This document shows positions 48,710-61,618 of a DNA stretch of 64,000 nucleotides, in pieces. The notes under the pieces were generated by a model that was not told where the DNA came from, did no database searches, and saw only the letters and a program-made list of their open reading frames with translations. The stretch lies in contig OY776123.1 of NCBI GenBank assembly GCA_963675135.1, positions 3,722,501 to 3,786,500 of the forward strand, given 5' to 3'. Every line of letters starts with the position of its first letter. Within the stretch, counting starts at the first letter, position 1. The translations under genes and the position numbers were made by a program. The stretch comes from Galeopsis tetrahit. Its lineage: Eukaryota > Streptophyta > Magnoliopsida > Lamiales > Lamiaceae.

Positions 48710-51700
48710 TTAGAAATTAGGACCGGCAGCAAGAATTTCACCGGTCAACTTGTCATCCTTGCCGATCTTGTGAGCAACAAATCCTTGAAAGTTGTTCTTG
48801 AAAAGCCCTCCCAAACGCAGGAGTGTCTCCTTGTAAGCCTTTTTATCTGACCACTGCATTCACAAATGCACACGGTTGATTGCTAAACAAGCATATCAAC
48901 AGAACAATATAACAAAATATATTAGACTGGGCATGGAAAACTCACAGTGTTCATTGGCTCCAATATATCTGATGGCACACCTTCAACCTCAGTCGGGATC
49001 TCGAGCCCGAACACCTCTGTTTTCTTATAACTTGCCTTTAACAGGCTGCCCGAGTGAATTGCATCGATTATTTTACGGGTGTACGCCAATTTGATACGAT
49101 TGCCTGAACCATATCTGCAGAAAATAACAGCAAATTTCTTTGTTTAAATGATATGTTTGAACCCTGTTAAGTAGTCCTCATAAACTAGGTTAACCGTTTC
49201 CATACCTTCCACCAGACCAGCCAGTATTAACGAGCCACCCAGTGGCACCATGCTTTTGCATCTTATCAGCTAACATGGCTGCATACTTCGTGGGATGCAG
49301 CATTATGAAAGCTGCTCCGAAGCAAGCTGAGAATGTTGCTTGTGGCTCCTTGATTCCTTCTTCAGTGCCAGCAACCTGTATTAAATTTAAATTGGTTGGA
49401 TGTAAATCGTATATTTTCCTAGATATTGATGAATTTTGAAAGAGCAAGAGGAGGTCAATTTCCATACCAGAGCAGTGTAGCCACTAATGAAATGATACAT
49501 TGTTTGTGCTAGATTTAGCTTGCTCACAGGCGGGAGCACACCGAAAGCATCACAAGCAAGTAGTATGACATTCTTAGGATGAGGGGAAACACATGGAATT
49601 TTAGCGTTGGGGATATACTCAATGGGATATGCAGCTCGAGTGTTCTCTGCACATACAAGAGAGAATACAGAAATGTGAATTCAAATTACTTGAATATCAA
49701 CACCAAAAGCTAAAAAATACAGTAGAGGATTGCACAGATTCTCAATTTGTTACCTGTAACAGATTTGTCCGAGAAATCCACTTCTCTGTTGTGCTCATCA
49801 AATACTACATTCTCCAATACTAACAAAAAAACACAATTAAGCCTTTCAATATTTCATTTAATCATCATGGTTTCTTCAAGTGTGCAAGGGAACGATTGCA
49901 TTAGAATAATTACCAGTGCCAAACTTGATCGCATTCCAAATATCAGGCTCCTTCTCCCTGGAGAGATCAATGCACTTTGCATAGCAACCACCTTCAATGT
50001 TCGATACACCATTATCACTCCAGCAGTGTTCATCATCTCCAATTAGGTACCGGTTATGATCAGTAGACAGAGTAGTTTTTCCAGTACCTAAAATGAGAAA
50101 CGAAGCAAAACTAGCCATTTAGTAAATAATAATAATAAATTGGAAGCAAAAATGTCATTCCTTTCAAAATAGAAACAATCATGCACAGAGTAAGGGTAAG
50201 AGGACACGTATCGGCTGTAAGGGGATGGGCCCTACATCGGATGCTTACCTGATAAGCCAAAGAAAAGGGCAACATCTCCATCTTTGCCCATATTGCAACC
50301 AGAGTGAAGGGAGAGAATTTGACGCTTAGGCATGAGATAGTGCATTACACTGAATAGGCCTTTCTTCATCTCCCCAGCATACTGAGTGCCAAGGATAACC
50401 ATTTCCCGTCTAGCGAGGTTTAAATCTATGCTAGTGGAGGATGTCATGTAGTGTGTATAACGATTACATGGAAACTGTCCGGCATTGTAAATAGTGAAGT
50501 CCGGAGTACCAAAGTTCTCCAGCTCTTCAGCTGTGGGTCGGATACACCTGCCACCGACCCTGTTATCCAATGTACAAATAACTAATAGGCATTTTTACTT
50601 TGACACCCTTTCTACAGGCCCCTAAACCTAATGCAGCTATCTCAATTCACCCACAAAATATCATCAAGGAACTACGTTATTCAAGATAGAGAATCACATT
50701 TTCAATGTAATTTAAACACTTATCTGGTAGGGCTTACGGGTGCATAGAACTGCAAAGAAGAAGAATGTGATAAAGAATAATATCAAGTGTATTTACTTAC
50801 ATGTTATGCATGAACAATGAATGATAAGCTCTGGCTGAGACTATCCTCACTTTGATACGATTCTGTGGATCCCAGTTCAGGAATTGATCGTTCACAAATA
50901 CCTGAAATCAAAGTGTATACAGAGTTATTAAACAATCAGTTATTGCAAGAAATTACTAGCAGAAAAAGGGCAGGTTGCGGTGTAGACAGTAATCTTGTAT
51001 CTAAGTGCAATTGAATTCGCATTGAAGCAAACAAATTAAAACTAATCCAGTATAATTAAACCATCAAAAGATAAACACTTCAATAGTATAATTAAACCAG
51101 CACAATAAAAACATTTTAAATTATCATTTTCCAAGTTTAGTATAATGAATCTCTATAATTTAATAATTAGTCAATAATAGTAGGATCTAAAATATATGAC
51201 CAATAACAAGACAAAAAGAAAATAAATAAGAAAGAAACTGCTAAAACTCAAACTCCACATCTCAAGACTCAAAGTAGGCCAGTATGGGCATCAAGCAGAA
51301 AAGTACAAAAACAACGGCCCCACATTTGTATATAAATAGCACTACCTCCACCCTCCATTTGTTCGTGACAAATGATTGGCACACTTTTTAAGAGAAAGGG
51401 TTAAGGGTAATTTCATAAATTTTTATTAATAAAGTATAAGAAATTACTCCCACCGTCCCCCGTGATGATTTGCACACTTTCCTTAATGGGCATCTCAACA
51501 TTATTTGTACACTCTAAAAAATGAAATAATTCACATATTTTTTACCAATATTACCCCTCCTTTATTTTACTTGGACCCCCATCTTACCTCAATTTATAAT
51601 TTTAGTCAAATCTCTACCATACACATCACTATATTCAATTTTCTTAATTTTCGTGCCGGTAAAACCATACACAAAATCCTGGGACGGATGGAGTAGTTAA

Positions 51701-53118
51701 ATTGAGTGTTCATATATATAGATTCCAAAAGTAATGACATTTTATATAAATATATATGAATAGTGTGAAATTATGAGTGGGGAGTTTCCCTTTTTTTGGT
51801 ATGCATAAAACAATTATGGAACGTACAAACAAGGAAGTTGTGCAAACAAACACGGGATAGAGGATGAAAGAACTTCAAAATGCACTAAAAGGTTAATGAC
51901 AATATGACATAATTTCTTAGTTTAATTTAAATTATGGGATGCAGCTAAAGCCCTTGGATTTAGCACAAGAGAACTACTATTCCTTGACATGTTTCAATCC
52001 CATTAGTGGTGTGAAATGAAGGACCAAACTGAGGATTAATATTTGACAAAAAAAAACAGATCTTGCCTTTTCTCTATTATTGCTACTTTTTATTCATTAC
52101 GACCATTGGATTATTATAAAGTGAAGAAATAAACCACGTTTTACACAATATCTTCAAGGGACCTACTTAAAGAAACCAAATTTTACCTTGTCCAAAGAAT
52201 TCAAGTAATCCACTGCCCTTTCTCTGTTAACCATGAAAGTATGCTCGTCCATTTCAATGTTGGGCGAGCCCCTACAACATAATACACCAAACAATTATCA
52301 CCTTTTTACCAAATTTCAAGGTTTTTCACAAAAATTTGATGATGTTGAGGAAAAACCACTCACTTTCCCCACCAAAGATCTTGCTCAGTTGATTCATCTC
52401 TGACAACGCGCTTATCCTTGGGTGAACGCCCTGTTTTGGCGCCAGAGAGAGTGGCCAGTGCACCACTAGACGTGATAAAAGACCCCTTCTCAGACTGTAT
52501 TGCCTGCTCGTACAGTTCTGCACAAATCATAATGTTAACAATCATATCAAACTTGAATAAAAACGCTGTCGTATTATCAAAAATTACCAGCAGGCGAGAG
52601 ATTGTAGAGAACGTGAGTGAATTTCAAAGAGCTGTCACTGACGCTTATGGTGGGGCTCACATGGTGGTGGTGGCTCGCCACCCGCGGCGTCCCCGACGAC
52701 TTACTCGCCGGATCTCCTCTCACCACCTTCGGCCCAGTCTCTCTCGTCAGTGAAGCCAATGAAGCACTGATTCACCCAATAACAAATTCCAAAATCATCA
52801 AATTCGCACTCAATTTCACGGTAAATTGGACAATTGAAATTGAAAAAATAGGGGAATCGTGTACCTGATGGACTGAAGCTGCTGTTTGCTGCGTTCGGCG
52901 TCGGTGGTGGGGGCGAAAGGGCCTTGGATCCCATTAATGGGGGTAGTAGGCGCCGATTTCTTCTTCTGAAGAGAATGGAGCTCATCGATCGTCTGAGCCT
53001 TCATCGGCGTCGTGCTGTCGTCGTGGCAAACGCCGTCGGCTCGTTTCTCAGTGTGGATCTTCGCTAAGCCGTTACGTCCGGTGGCGCCGTTAGTCATTCC
53101 GGTGCCGTTTGTCGCCAT
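48710..53118 (-). CDS. PCK1: Phosphoenolpyruvate carboxykinase (ATP), 12 coding exons, 661 aa
   Basis: Deduced exons (minus): 53118-52865, 52766-52588, 52517-52364, 52271-52187, 50901-50801, 50559-50249, 50087-49914, 49819-49754, 49646-49468, 49375-49206, 49114-48946, 48853-48710; all phases join to 661 aa (Arabidopsis PCK1 is about 670). The enzyme converts oxaloacetate and ATP to PEP, CO2 and ADP in the cytosol, for gluconeogenesis from seed lipid and for pH and nitrogen balance. Visible signatures: SGALATLSGAKTGRSPKDKR near the start of the catalytic region, the metal-binding HYLMPKRQILSLHSGCN, the P-loop FGLSGTGKTTLS, the GDDEHCWSDNGVSNIEGGCY motif and the adenine-side FGAAFIMLHP. The N-terminal 80 residues (rich in G, T, K; KKKSAPTTP) are the plant-specific extension, the region phosphorylated in other plants. 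Confidence 0.93.
51346..51866. mobile_element. Nested Stowaway-type MITEs in PCK intron 4
   Basis: An inner element CTCCCACCGTCCCCCGTG...GGGACGGATGGAG (about 51448-51693), flanked by TA on the left and TA on the right, splits an outer older one. The outer one begins near CTCCACCCTCCATTTGTTCGTGAC and resumes with AAAAGTAATGACATTTTATATAAA to end near 51866. The outer interior matches 21204-21467. Confidence 0.7.
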
Positions 53119-53349
53119 TTATATACCTACACCACAATACATAAAGTCGATAATGTTATATCGAAATTTCCCCCAATTTTAAAAAAAGCGTAAAATAAAC
53201 AGCGGCAATAATTTAATTAAAAAGTATGGAAATGGTGTTGTACTGTATGAGTAATAATGTACCAGAAATGTGGATTTGGATTGAAATGAGAAATGATAAA
53301 AGGGTGGCGATGAACATGAAAGTGGTGAGTGTATCGTTTAAGAGAGGAT

Positions 53350-53359
53350 CCTATTTATA
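53350..53359 (-). promoter_or_regulatory. Probable TATA box of PCK
   Basis: CTATAAATAG on the minus strand, about 230 bp before the ATG at 53118. A 5'-untranslated intron is possible between about 53263 (CTG|GTACAT) and 53135 (GTGTAG), inferred only from splice-like strings. Confidence 0.55.
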
Positions 53360-53479
53360 GGGACTCGGTTAGATTGTTACCATCAATGATTTAACCATGG
53401 TTAAAGCTTTCAATCCTATCTACTCATTGTTCGAGTGTTGACTATATCCAATTTTTCCTTCAATTATGCATAAAAAATG

Positions 53480-54195
53480 GTGGCTTTTCGACGCAGTTAA
53501 TGTAATCATTCACATGAACAAGTCTCTGTAGTTTTTTTTCTTTTTAGAAACTTAAATTTTATCCAAATCATTTAATGATTATTAGATAAAAGTATTATGA
53601 TTATTTTAATTTTGTTAGAGTGATAAAGTATGAGTATTGAATAAGAAAAATGTAATGACATGCATGCTGTATAGGTAAAAAATTTGAGCGTAAAACAAAT
53701 TGTAAGATTTTTTTTTTTTAATGTGAAAACTAACGTGGAAAAGACAAATTGAAAAGTGAAAAAAAAAAAAAAAATGATATTTTAGGATTTTTTTTTTCCA
53801 GGTCTTACGCATCATTTTGATGTATGGAGTATTTAATATTATAATTTTTCATTTTGGTAAGTTTGATGATTTTCTTTAATAAATAAAATAAATTGTCTTC
53901 TTTTGGTATAAAAAAATGGGTTAATTTTACATAAATTAATATAAATACCTTTATCAATTTAATCACAATCTTCACAATTATTATAAAAAAAATATATCTG
54001 ATGTAGCGAGCTCCGGCAAGCCACGTCATCAATTGTTAATCCAAAAAAAATGTGCATCAAATTGAAACACAATGAAAATTTTAAATTTTTTATAGTCGTA
54101 ATTGAATTGATACTGAAATTAAACTAAAGTTGAGATATTTATCTAGAATTAACCCTAAAAAATCTAATTTACAATTGATGGGTTTATGGAGCCCC

Positions 54196-54234
<39 letters not shown>

Positions 54235-54562
54235 TTTTTTGTTAGATGTTTTATTTTAAAAATATAAATAAATAATGAATTTAATATAAATAATATAATT
54301 GAGAAAGAATTAATATGTGAAGTAATAAATTAATATCAAATAAAATATGATAAATTAATGGAGTTTAATCCGCCAATTTGGATTAGATGTGAACAATTAC
54401 TATAGCGAATATATAAAATGGAGTACTTAATTAATTAAATATGCAGAGCAAAACCGCGTCGAGACGCCACAGATACGGTGCCTATTTAAGAAAATAATAA
54501 AGTTAGCTTCGGTGCGTGTGATTATTTTCTGCACTTGTACAAAATTTGATACTAAACGTGTA
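53480..54562. other. Intergenic AT-rich, no gene recognised
   Basis: Holds homopolymer A and T runs and a (TA)n tract at about 54202-54230. No protein-like open frame. Confidence 0.45.
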
Positions 54563-55479
54563 AGAGTGTCCACAATGGTTAGGGAGTCCCCTATCTCCTC
54601 CACCTCATCATTTTTACATAAATAACTCAACCCCCAATAACTTCCACAACCATTTTAAAGTTATAACTTACATTTGAGAGACCCACTATTCATTACATTT
54701 CTTTTTAATTTTTAATTTTTTATTTAAGGTTTTAAAATTATGTAAAAAAAATTAATATATGAATATATTAAAATTTAATATATGTGAAAAAAATTAATAT
54801 ATGAATATATTAAAATTATTTAGTCGAATTTTTTTAGGGTATCAATTAATATATTTTACAAATTGAAATAAATATTTAATACTAACTCATTTAGTTAACT
54901 AATAAAGATTATTATTATTTTGATCGAATGAAAATAGAGTACAGCATATTCAACACTAGAAAACAATTCAACTAAATTAATTAAAAACTTAACTATTTTG
55001 AAATGATAAATAAACGCATTATATCAATTCAGAAGTTTGAGTGGAAAAATTTAATGGGAAAGAGTTGCTCGAGTTATCAACGAAATTCCTGTGAACTTGA
55101 ACATTTTGAGAATATGAAGGAGAATATTGAAAATTTTGTAGATTTAAAGAATTTTGGGAGAGTGGAATTTCATCAGTATGATTGAACAAATTTCTACGAA
55201 ATGGTGAAGAATCTTTATCCATTTGTTAAGTATTTACAGAAGAAAAAACTGTGAATATGAAGTATTTAAAGAGAAAAAAAAAAGACCGTTGTATTAATTT
55301 AAAATTTGAAGATGAAAAAAAAAATAGAAAATTCAAATATTAATGTGGGTCAATTCATCGTTGTTAGCAAAAAGTAGGGTTATGCCGGACTAACCCATTT
55401 GAGGAGAGAGGCGCTACAACGATTGTAACCCTATTTTTAAAGTTATAACCCTCTAATAACCAACCGTTGTGGACACCCT
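54563..55479. mobile_element. PIF/Harbinger-like element, about 0.9 kb
   Basis: Terminal repeats AGAGTGTCCACAATGGTTAG (left) and the inverse of AGGGTGTCCACAACGGTTGG (right); sub-terminal ATAACTT..CCACAACC / TTTAAAGTTATAACCC words are also inverse. GTGTA lies directly outside both ends (54558-54562, 55480-55484), so the target duplication is unclear. The minus frame 55222-55019 (LFNHTDEIPLSQNSLNLQNF type, rich in N, Q, P, S) resembles the low-complexity start of the Harbinger Myb-like ORF, so this is probably a deletion derivative. Confidence 0.6.
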
Positions 55480-56380
55480 GTGTAAGGTTGGGAAATTGGG
55501 AATTCAGAAACTAAAAGAGGCACCCAAAAAAAGGAAATTAAATAAATAAAATCAGTTGGCTTGGAAATTAAATAAATTAAATACAGTATTCATTTTAGAA
55601 ATGGGTGACATGCAGTGTAATATTTTTTATTGTATTTAGTTGTTTTTATTTAAATATAAGTATCAATACACAATTATTCATGAGTTGTAAATGGTAGTAA
55701 ATGTAAATTTCAGTGAATTAAATTGTTCATTGTTAAAACTTGAACTAAACTTGTTTTCTATTGATTAATCAGCAACCTTGAACTCCTTAGATACTAAATT
55801 ATTAATGAGTCGACTCGAGCACGACTCGAGCACAACTCGTTAAATTCAAAATTTAAAAAAAAAAAAATTTAATTACGTACATTTGTTAGGCTCGTTAAAA
55901 TTGACTCGACATGCAGTTTACATTTTCTTAAACCTATATAATATGAGACTTCAAAAAAAATAAAAAAACCTATATATATAATATGAAAAAAAATGTTATG
56001 TGCAATTGAGCACATACGTATATACTATTGATTTTTTTTTTTTTAGTGGTTTACATAAAATTTTAGTTGTCCAATTAAATTATATGTATTAGAATAAAAA
56101 ATAAAATTGTGATTCAACTGTTGGGTGCAATTAAGGGGACACATAAGTAATTGATTTAAATAATACTCCATTTATTTCCTTTTACCTGCGTCAGCACTTC
56201 AAATTTGATTTTATTTATAAATTTGAATAAACAGTATAAATATAGTCGAATAGATATCTTTGATTTTATAAGGTTACCCTCAATTATATCATGCAATTGA
56301 TATAATTGAATCATAATTATAAAATTTGGTGGGTCAAAAATGCAATTCAACAATTAAAAATATATTTCTATCAATTCTAT
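55480..56380. other. Intergenic AT-rich
   Basis: Contains a short remnant of the GAGCTCG hAT-like family at 55806-55920 (CGACTCGAGCACGACTCGAGC). No gene. Confidence 0.4.
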
Positions 56381-56409
56381 ATCCAAATAACTTTATTATA
56401 AGTATATAT

Positions 56410-56665
56410 TTGTTACTAGTTTCAACAGTAGTGATAGATTCAGTTCAACAATTGTGTGAACTGTGAAGTGTATTTTAATAAACAAATTTGGATTTTTCTT
56501 CTAGAAAATAAAAAATATAGATTGTAATTTAATTAAAAATACATTGTTACAGTATTAATTTGTTACTAGTTTCAATTGTAGTGGTAGATTCAACAATGGC
56601 GTGAAGTGTATTTTAATTACTAGAAAATAAAAAATATAGATTATAATTTAATTTTTTTAAAAAAA
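56410..56665. repeat. Imperfect tandem duplication (about 150 bp)
   Basis: TTGTTACTAGTTTCAA.AGTAGTG.TAGATTCA...GTGAAGTGTATTTTAAT and TAGAAAATAAAAAATATAGATT occur twice, at 56408-56540 and 56558-56655, with small deletions in the second unit. Confidence 0.75.
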
Positions 56666-56707
56666 AGACACAGTAAATGTTTATTTGATTAAAGGTGGCC
56701 ATATGAT

Positions 56708-56893
56708 ATGATAGAGCGAAATGCATGCACTACCGCTCGTTGTCGGCTTTATAGACTTTGCGATAAACGTCGACGTCAGACGCTTATCGTCCGAGCCGAT
56801 CGCAATGGACCTGGTGTCGTAATATGGCGCCACGTCACGGTTCTTCCGCCGAAAACCATACGAGGTTTAAGCTTCTTTATTTTACCAGATTAA
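56708..56893 (+). other. GC-rich island with a 61-codon open frame, not recognised
   Basis: A stretch of about 170 bp has many CG dinucleotides (CGTCGACGTCAGACG, GGCGCCACGTCACGG) in a region otherwise above 70 percent AT. The open frame encodes an arginine-rich peptide (RCRLYRLCDKRRRQT) with no family resemblance. Could be a promoter island, a captured exon or a viral/TE scrap. Not called as a gene. Confidence 0.3.
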
Positions 56894-57349
56894 CACGCGC
56901 TCTTGACATTACTCATTACCCAACAACTTTGTGTGTATATTAAGCGTGTGGACCCCACTCTGTTTAATTTTTTTGGTAATGAAAATTTTATTTAAATTGA
57001 GTACAAGAGAGTGCCCGAACGGTGATTCATTATTTTGTTATCATTCAAATAAATTTAATTATGTTAATACGTTTATTTACAACATATTTTCATTTGAATT
57101 TTAATAAATAAATTGTTTATTAGTATTGTGTAAGATAAAGTGGGGGTAGTAAATATTTTTCAACTTTATAAATTGTACTGTAATAAAATTACTTTTTAAT
57201 GCAATAAAGTAGTGACATTTGTTGTAATATTATGATATTTTAAGAAGATTGTTTAAAAGTGTTTTTGGTATTTTATTTTAGGTAACGTGTCATCAAGTAA
57301 GGGACACCCAAAATGATAAAATGGGTGATCATTGATCAAGTATGGGACG

Positions 57350-58665
57350 AAGGGAGTATATAATTTTATTTTTTTAAATTCGCGCATGTTGGTGATTTAC
57401 TACATGATCAATATATTGCTACTATAAGATCAAAATTGTAATACTACATGTCAAAAATATCCAGGAAAATTTACCAAGAAAAATTAAATGTACATAATAT
57501 TTTTGAACTTGTAGTAGTACATTTTTTGTCTTGTACTAACAATATTTTGGTCATGTAGTATCAGTAAAGCAATACTTGAAAGCGAAAAAATACATTTTAA
57601 TTAAGTTTGGCCCCTGTTGATCCAATTTGACCCCCGAATTTCTGCTTCAAAATTATCTTAATTATCTATATTTCATGTATGAAATATTTCATATAAGTTT
57701 TTGTGTTTATTTTCTAGCACATGTAGATAATTGATTATATTTTAAATATTATATTTTAATTCAATTTTGTTTTTTTTTGAAGGTATATTTTATTTCAACT
57801 TTGAAACGCAGTTTGATTGGAAAGCATTAGTGCATGGTTTTCCAAAACGAGTGAAGCAAGATAAAAGTCGAAAATTCTTTATTACCATATATCAATGGTG
57901 AACGTCGATGCATTACTATTCAGTAGGGCATCTCCACAGCAAGTGGTTAAATTGGAAGGTAATCCTTTTTTTTTAAAATGTTAATTATTTATTTTATCTT
58001 AATTAATAAATAAATGGATATTGTGATTAACTCTTTTAAAATTAAATTTATTTAAAAAATAATGTGCTATGAATTAAAATACTACACGTGTGACTGAAAC
58101 AATATGACTACAACTGAAGGAGTGATTACATAAAACAATACACACATTACAATATGATTATAACTGTAGGGAAACAGTTTAAATTTGCATAAAATTTTAT
58201 CAAATATTTTACATTATTTTTTTATCAGAATTTAAATGTAAAGAAAAAGGTGAGACTTATCAAATTTATATTCAAATAAGTGTACAAATGTATTATAATT
58301 ATATAATATTATAGCATAATTAATAACAAAATTCATTAACAACGAATATTATTTAATATTCTATTTTAGTGCAAAAATTAATGTTGACTGCTGAGGGTGT
58401 TGAATTGCCTACAGAGTGTGCTACTTATATTGTTAGATTTATCAAAAACAACAATTTTATGTAATAAATAGGATAATTTTGTGGGGGTAATTGTGTATAT
58501 TTTTATGTATAAAATAAAGAAAAAAATTGATTTTGAGTCTAAAAGTAATGACATTTTATGTAAAAATGTGAATATTGTGAAGATAGAGTTTATGAATGAT
58601 TTTTAATTTTAAGGGTGCAAAAATTATTGTGTAACGTTTCCAAAAAAAATCTAAAATTTATTGTG
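57350..58665. other. Intergenic with MITE remnants and two exon-like fragments
   Basis: A Stowaway right end GGGACGAAGGGAGTA is at 57343-57357. Phrases AAAGTAATGACATTTTATG at 58542-58560 match the 21.2-kb MITE family. Two short open stretches look exon-like: 57795-57900 (FDWKALVHGFPKRVKQDKSR) and 58374-58464 (LMLTAEGVELPTECATYIVR, ending in a stop). No product can be assigned. Confidence 0.35.
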
Positions 58666-59220
58666 GGATGAGGAGAGTAATTTATCTCTTTCAAACTCAT
58701 CACTTATATTTCATTTTTTATCATATTTCATTTTATACAAACATCTTATACGGAGTACAAATTTATTAGCATCCCAATCCTGCGCCAGCAGTAAGGTTCA
58801 AGTTCAATTCACCGACTCTATAATCTCCATAATATTTATAAAAATAAAATAAAAAGTAATTTTATCTTATCTGATTAAAAAAAGGTGGGGGAATGATGCA
58901 TGGCATTGGATGGTGACGGATGGATGGGTATGGAAGATATTTGTCGCATTAGGGGAAGGCCAATCTCTTCTCTTTTTCCTTTTCTTGAACCGATCAATGC
59001 ACGAGCGTGACCGGTCACCCTTCCCCATTTCCCTCTCAATTTATTGTTTTTTCACTTCCCACCTACACGGAGATTGTATTTTCCAACGAATTTCTTCGCA
59101 TTAGACTTATGTTGATATTCGATGAATTTGTTCAAAATGTTGAGTTAAAGATTAAATTAAATAGATTGAATTTCAGTGTATTCATATACTCATTTACATA
59201 AGACAATTTATCAGACGGTA

Positions 59221-59512
59221 AAGTCTAGTATGCACTCGAGTGCATGTTATGCACCCTAGTCCATGTTGCACTTTTCAGTTTTACTGACTTACACTTTTTG
59301 GTAAATAGTGTTGCACTTTTCAATTATTACTAAAAATATTATTATACAGTTTAATAATTAAAAAGTGCAACACCATTTACCAAAAAGCGTAAGTCAGTAA
59401 AACTGAAAAGTGCAACACCATTTACCAAAAAGCGTAAGTCAGTAAAACTGAAAAGTGCAACATGGACTAGGGTGCATAACATGCACTCGAGTCCATAGCA
59501 GACCAACCCTTT
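59221..59512. mobile_element. Foldback MITE with ACTCGAGT ends, copy 2
   Basis: Nearly a perfect palindrome: GTGCATGTTATGCACCCTAGTCCATG at the left mirrors CATGGACTAGGGTGCATAACATGCAC at the right, with ACTCGAGTGCAT / ATGCACTCGAGT words. The right arm has a 54-bp tandem duplication (AAAGTGCAACACCATTTACC.AAAAGCGTAAGTCAGTAAAACTG twice, 59370-59460). Confidence 0.85.
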
Positions 59513-60608
59513 ATCAGACTTATCAGTTCCATTTTAGTATTTTAGTTCCATTTTAGTATTTTACTATCGTTTGTGTATTTTTACAATTTACACTTTCATT
59601 TATGTCCGAAACTTCACATTTTGAGATTAAATTAAATTTAAAAAATAATATTGTTCCATTAAAAAGGTGTTACGTCATCAAATTAAATTAGATTCAAATA
59701 CACAGAAATTTACCAGAAAAACTTTACAACAGTATTTAAAGATGATTTTATTTGTAATTATCTAAAAGTTTAGATTATATGGTAAATAAGTAAAATGTGT
59801 CGGATCAAGTTTTAGATTGAGTCTTAATTCAGATTTTTTAATTTTGAATGAATTATATATTTTTTTCAATATATGAGACAATAATAAAAATTATGTACAC
59901 CGTTATTATATATATATATATATTCTATTAGAAAAATAATCTAGTATATTTTATATATGCTTTCTGTTTTTAAATTTTCATATTGTTAAGAAACTCCACC
60001 ACCACATTTATTATAAATGAATACTCAAGTTCGTTGTGCATATTCAGATTTTAACAAAAGAACGCTACAAATTTATTAAAAAAGAAAAAAGTACTTGAAA
60101 TTTTATTTTTACGTATATCAATACGAGTGTCAAATACAAATTATACAAAAAAAATTAATTTGATACTCCTATATTATAGTATCAAATATTGATTAGAAAC
60201 AAAAATGCTAATATGCTTTGTTTCTTAAAAAAACAATTGAAACAAAGACTAGAGGATATATCAGGCCTTAAATTGAGACAAAAAATCGAATTTTAAATTG
60301 AGAAGAAAAAAAAATCTTCTTTGAAACATTTTAAAGGTGCAGGTCTTAACTGAGACTTTAAGTCTCTATTTTGAATTCTTTCATTATATGACTTCACCAC
60401 GCATTAAAGTGTATAATTATATCTTAATCAATACTGTAGTAACTTTGGCAACACAGTCACAAATCTTATTTTATATCAGGACATAATATTTGACCAATTT
60501 GATTTTACTTTACGGGCATGGTTTGGTGTTATACAATGATACTATTATTACACGTTTACACGTTAAGATATAAAGAGGTATTTACTTTCAGTTTTAACTT
60601 TTAAAATA
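59513..60608. other. Intergenic AT-rich, no gene recognised
   Basis: Only low-complexity AT-rich sequence, with a (TA)n tract near 59910. Confidence 0.45.
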
Positions 60609-61618
60609 GGGAAAATATCAATTTTGGTCACCCAGTTTTACCTCTTTTCATATTTGGTCACCCACATTTAGTCACTATCAAAATTAGTCACTCACTTATT
60701 ATATTCTATCAAAATTGATAATTCCGTTAGTCAATCTGTCATTGACTAACGGAGAACATTGACTAACGGAGAAAGAGTTTTGAGCTCAAAATTTTCAAAA
60801 CGTTAAAAACTTCTGATGCATCTCCTAGAAAATGAAACAAACGCAGTAGCAAATGTGGAACCTACATTGAAGAATCTTAGTCAATCACAAAAATTATACA
60901 TTATTTCTTATTTCAATTTAAGTTTTAAGTTTTTTTATGACAAAATTATTTTATTATATTTATCTTATGGATTATAAGGAATTCTCATTATATTTATCCG
61001 ATAGGTCAAAAGGAATTCTCATGCATCTTTTATAAGGAATTTTCATTATATTTATCATTGATCAGAAAGAATTCTCATACATCAAAATTCAATCAACTTG
61101 CTGGATTCATTTGTTGTTGGTTTACTTTCTAGAACGTGATTCAATCAACTTGCTGGTACTTAAACTCAATTATGAATTCATTTCTGATACTTAAACTCAA
61201 TTATGAATTCATTTGTTGTTGGTTTACTTTTTATTTTACAGGAAATGAGAAATTCTAGAATGAAACTTTGTACTCTGGTTTTTTTTTGAACAATTGTACT
61301 CTATTTTTCAATTATGAAAACATTTGAAATAAATTTATATCTCCTGTTTCTCATTTCCTAATTATCTATAAAATAAAAAGTAAACCACTGGAATTGAAGA
61401 TGCATCAGAATTCCTTCTGACCTATTATAAATATTTTTGCGTTTTGAAAAATTTCACGGCTTAAAACTCTTTCTCCGTTAGTCAATGACAGATTGACCAA
61501 CAGAGTGATCAATTTTGATAGAAAATAATAACTGGGTGACCAATTTTGATAGTGACTAAATGTGAGTGACCAAATATGAAAAGAGGTAAAATTGAGTGAC
61601 CAAAATTGATATTTTCCC
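60609..61618. mobile_element. Mutator-type element with 170-bp TIRs, 1010 bp, perfect 9-bp duplication
   Basis: Left arm GGGAAAATATCAATTTTGGTCAC...CTCCGTTAGTCAATG...GAAAGAGTTTT is matched by the inverse at 61448-61618. TTTAAAATA flanks both sides (60600-60608, 61619-61627). Words CTCACTCACATTTAGTCAC are shared by both arms. Interior has GAATTCTCAT direct repeats (60980-61080) and a 30-bp direct repeat of TACTTAAACTCAATTATGAATTCATTT (61155-61215). Non-coding. Confidence 0.9.

Noticed and set aside
52418..52985. Open frames on both strands over PCK exons 1-3
   Set aside because: They are shadows of the PCK coding exons and cross its introns.
54200..54232. (TA)n tract as a regulatory site
   Set aside because: A simple microsatellite, common in this AT-rich genome.
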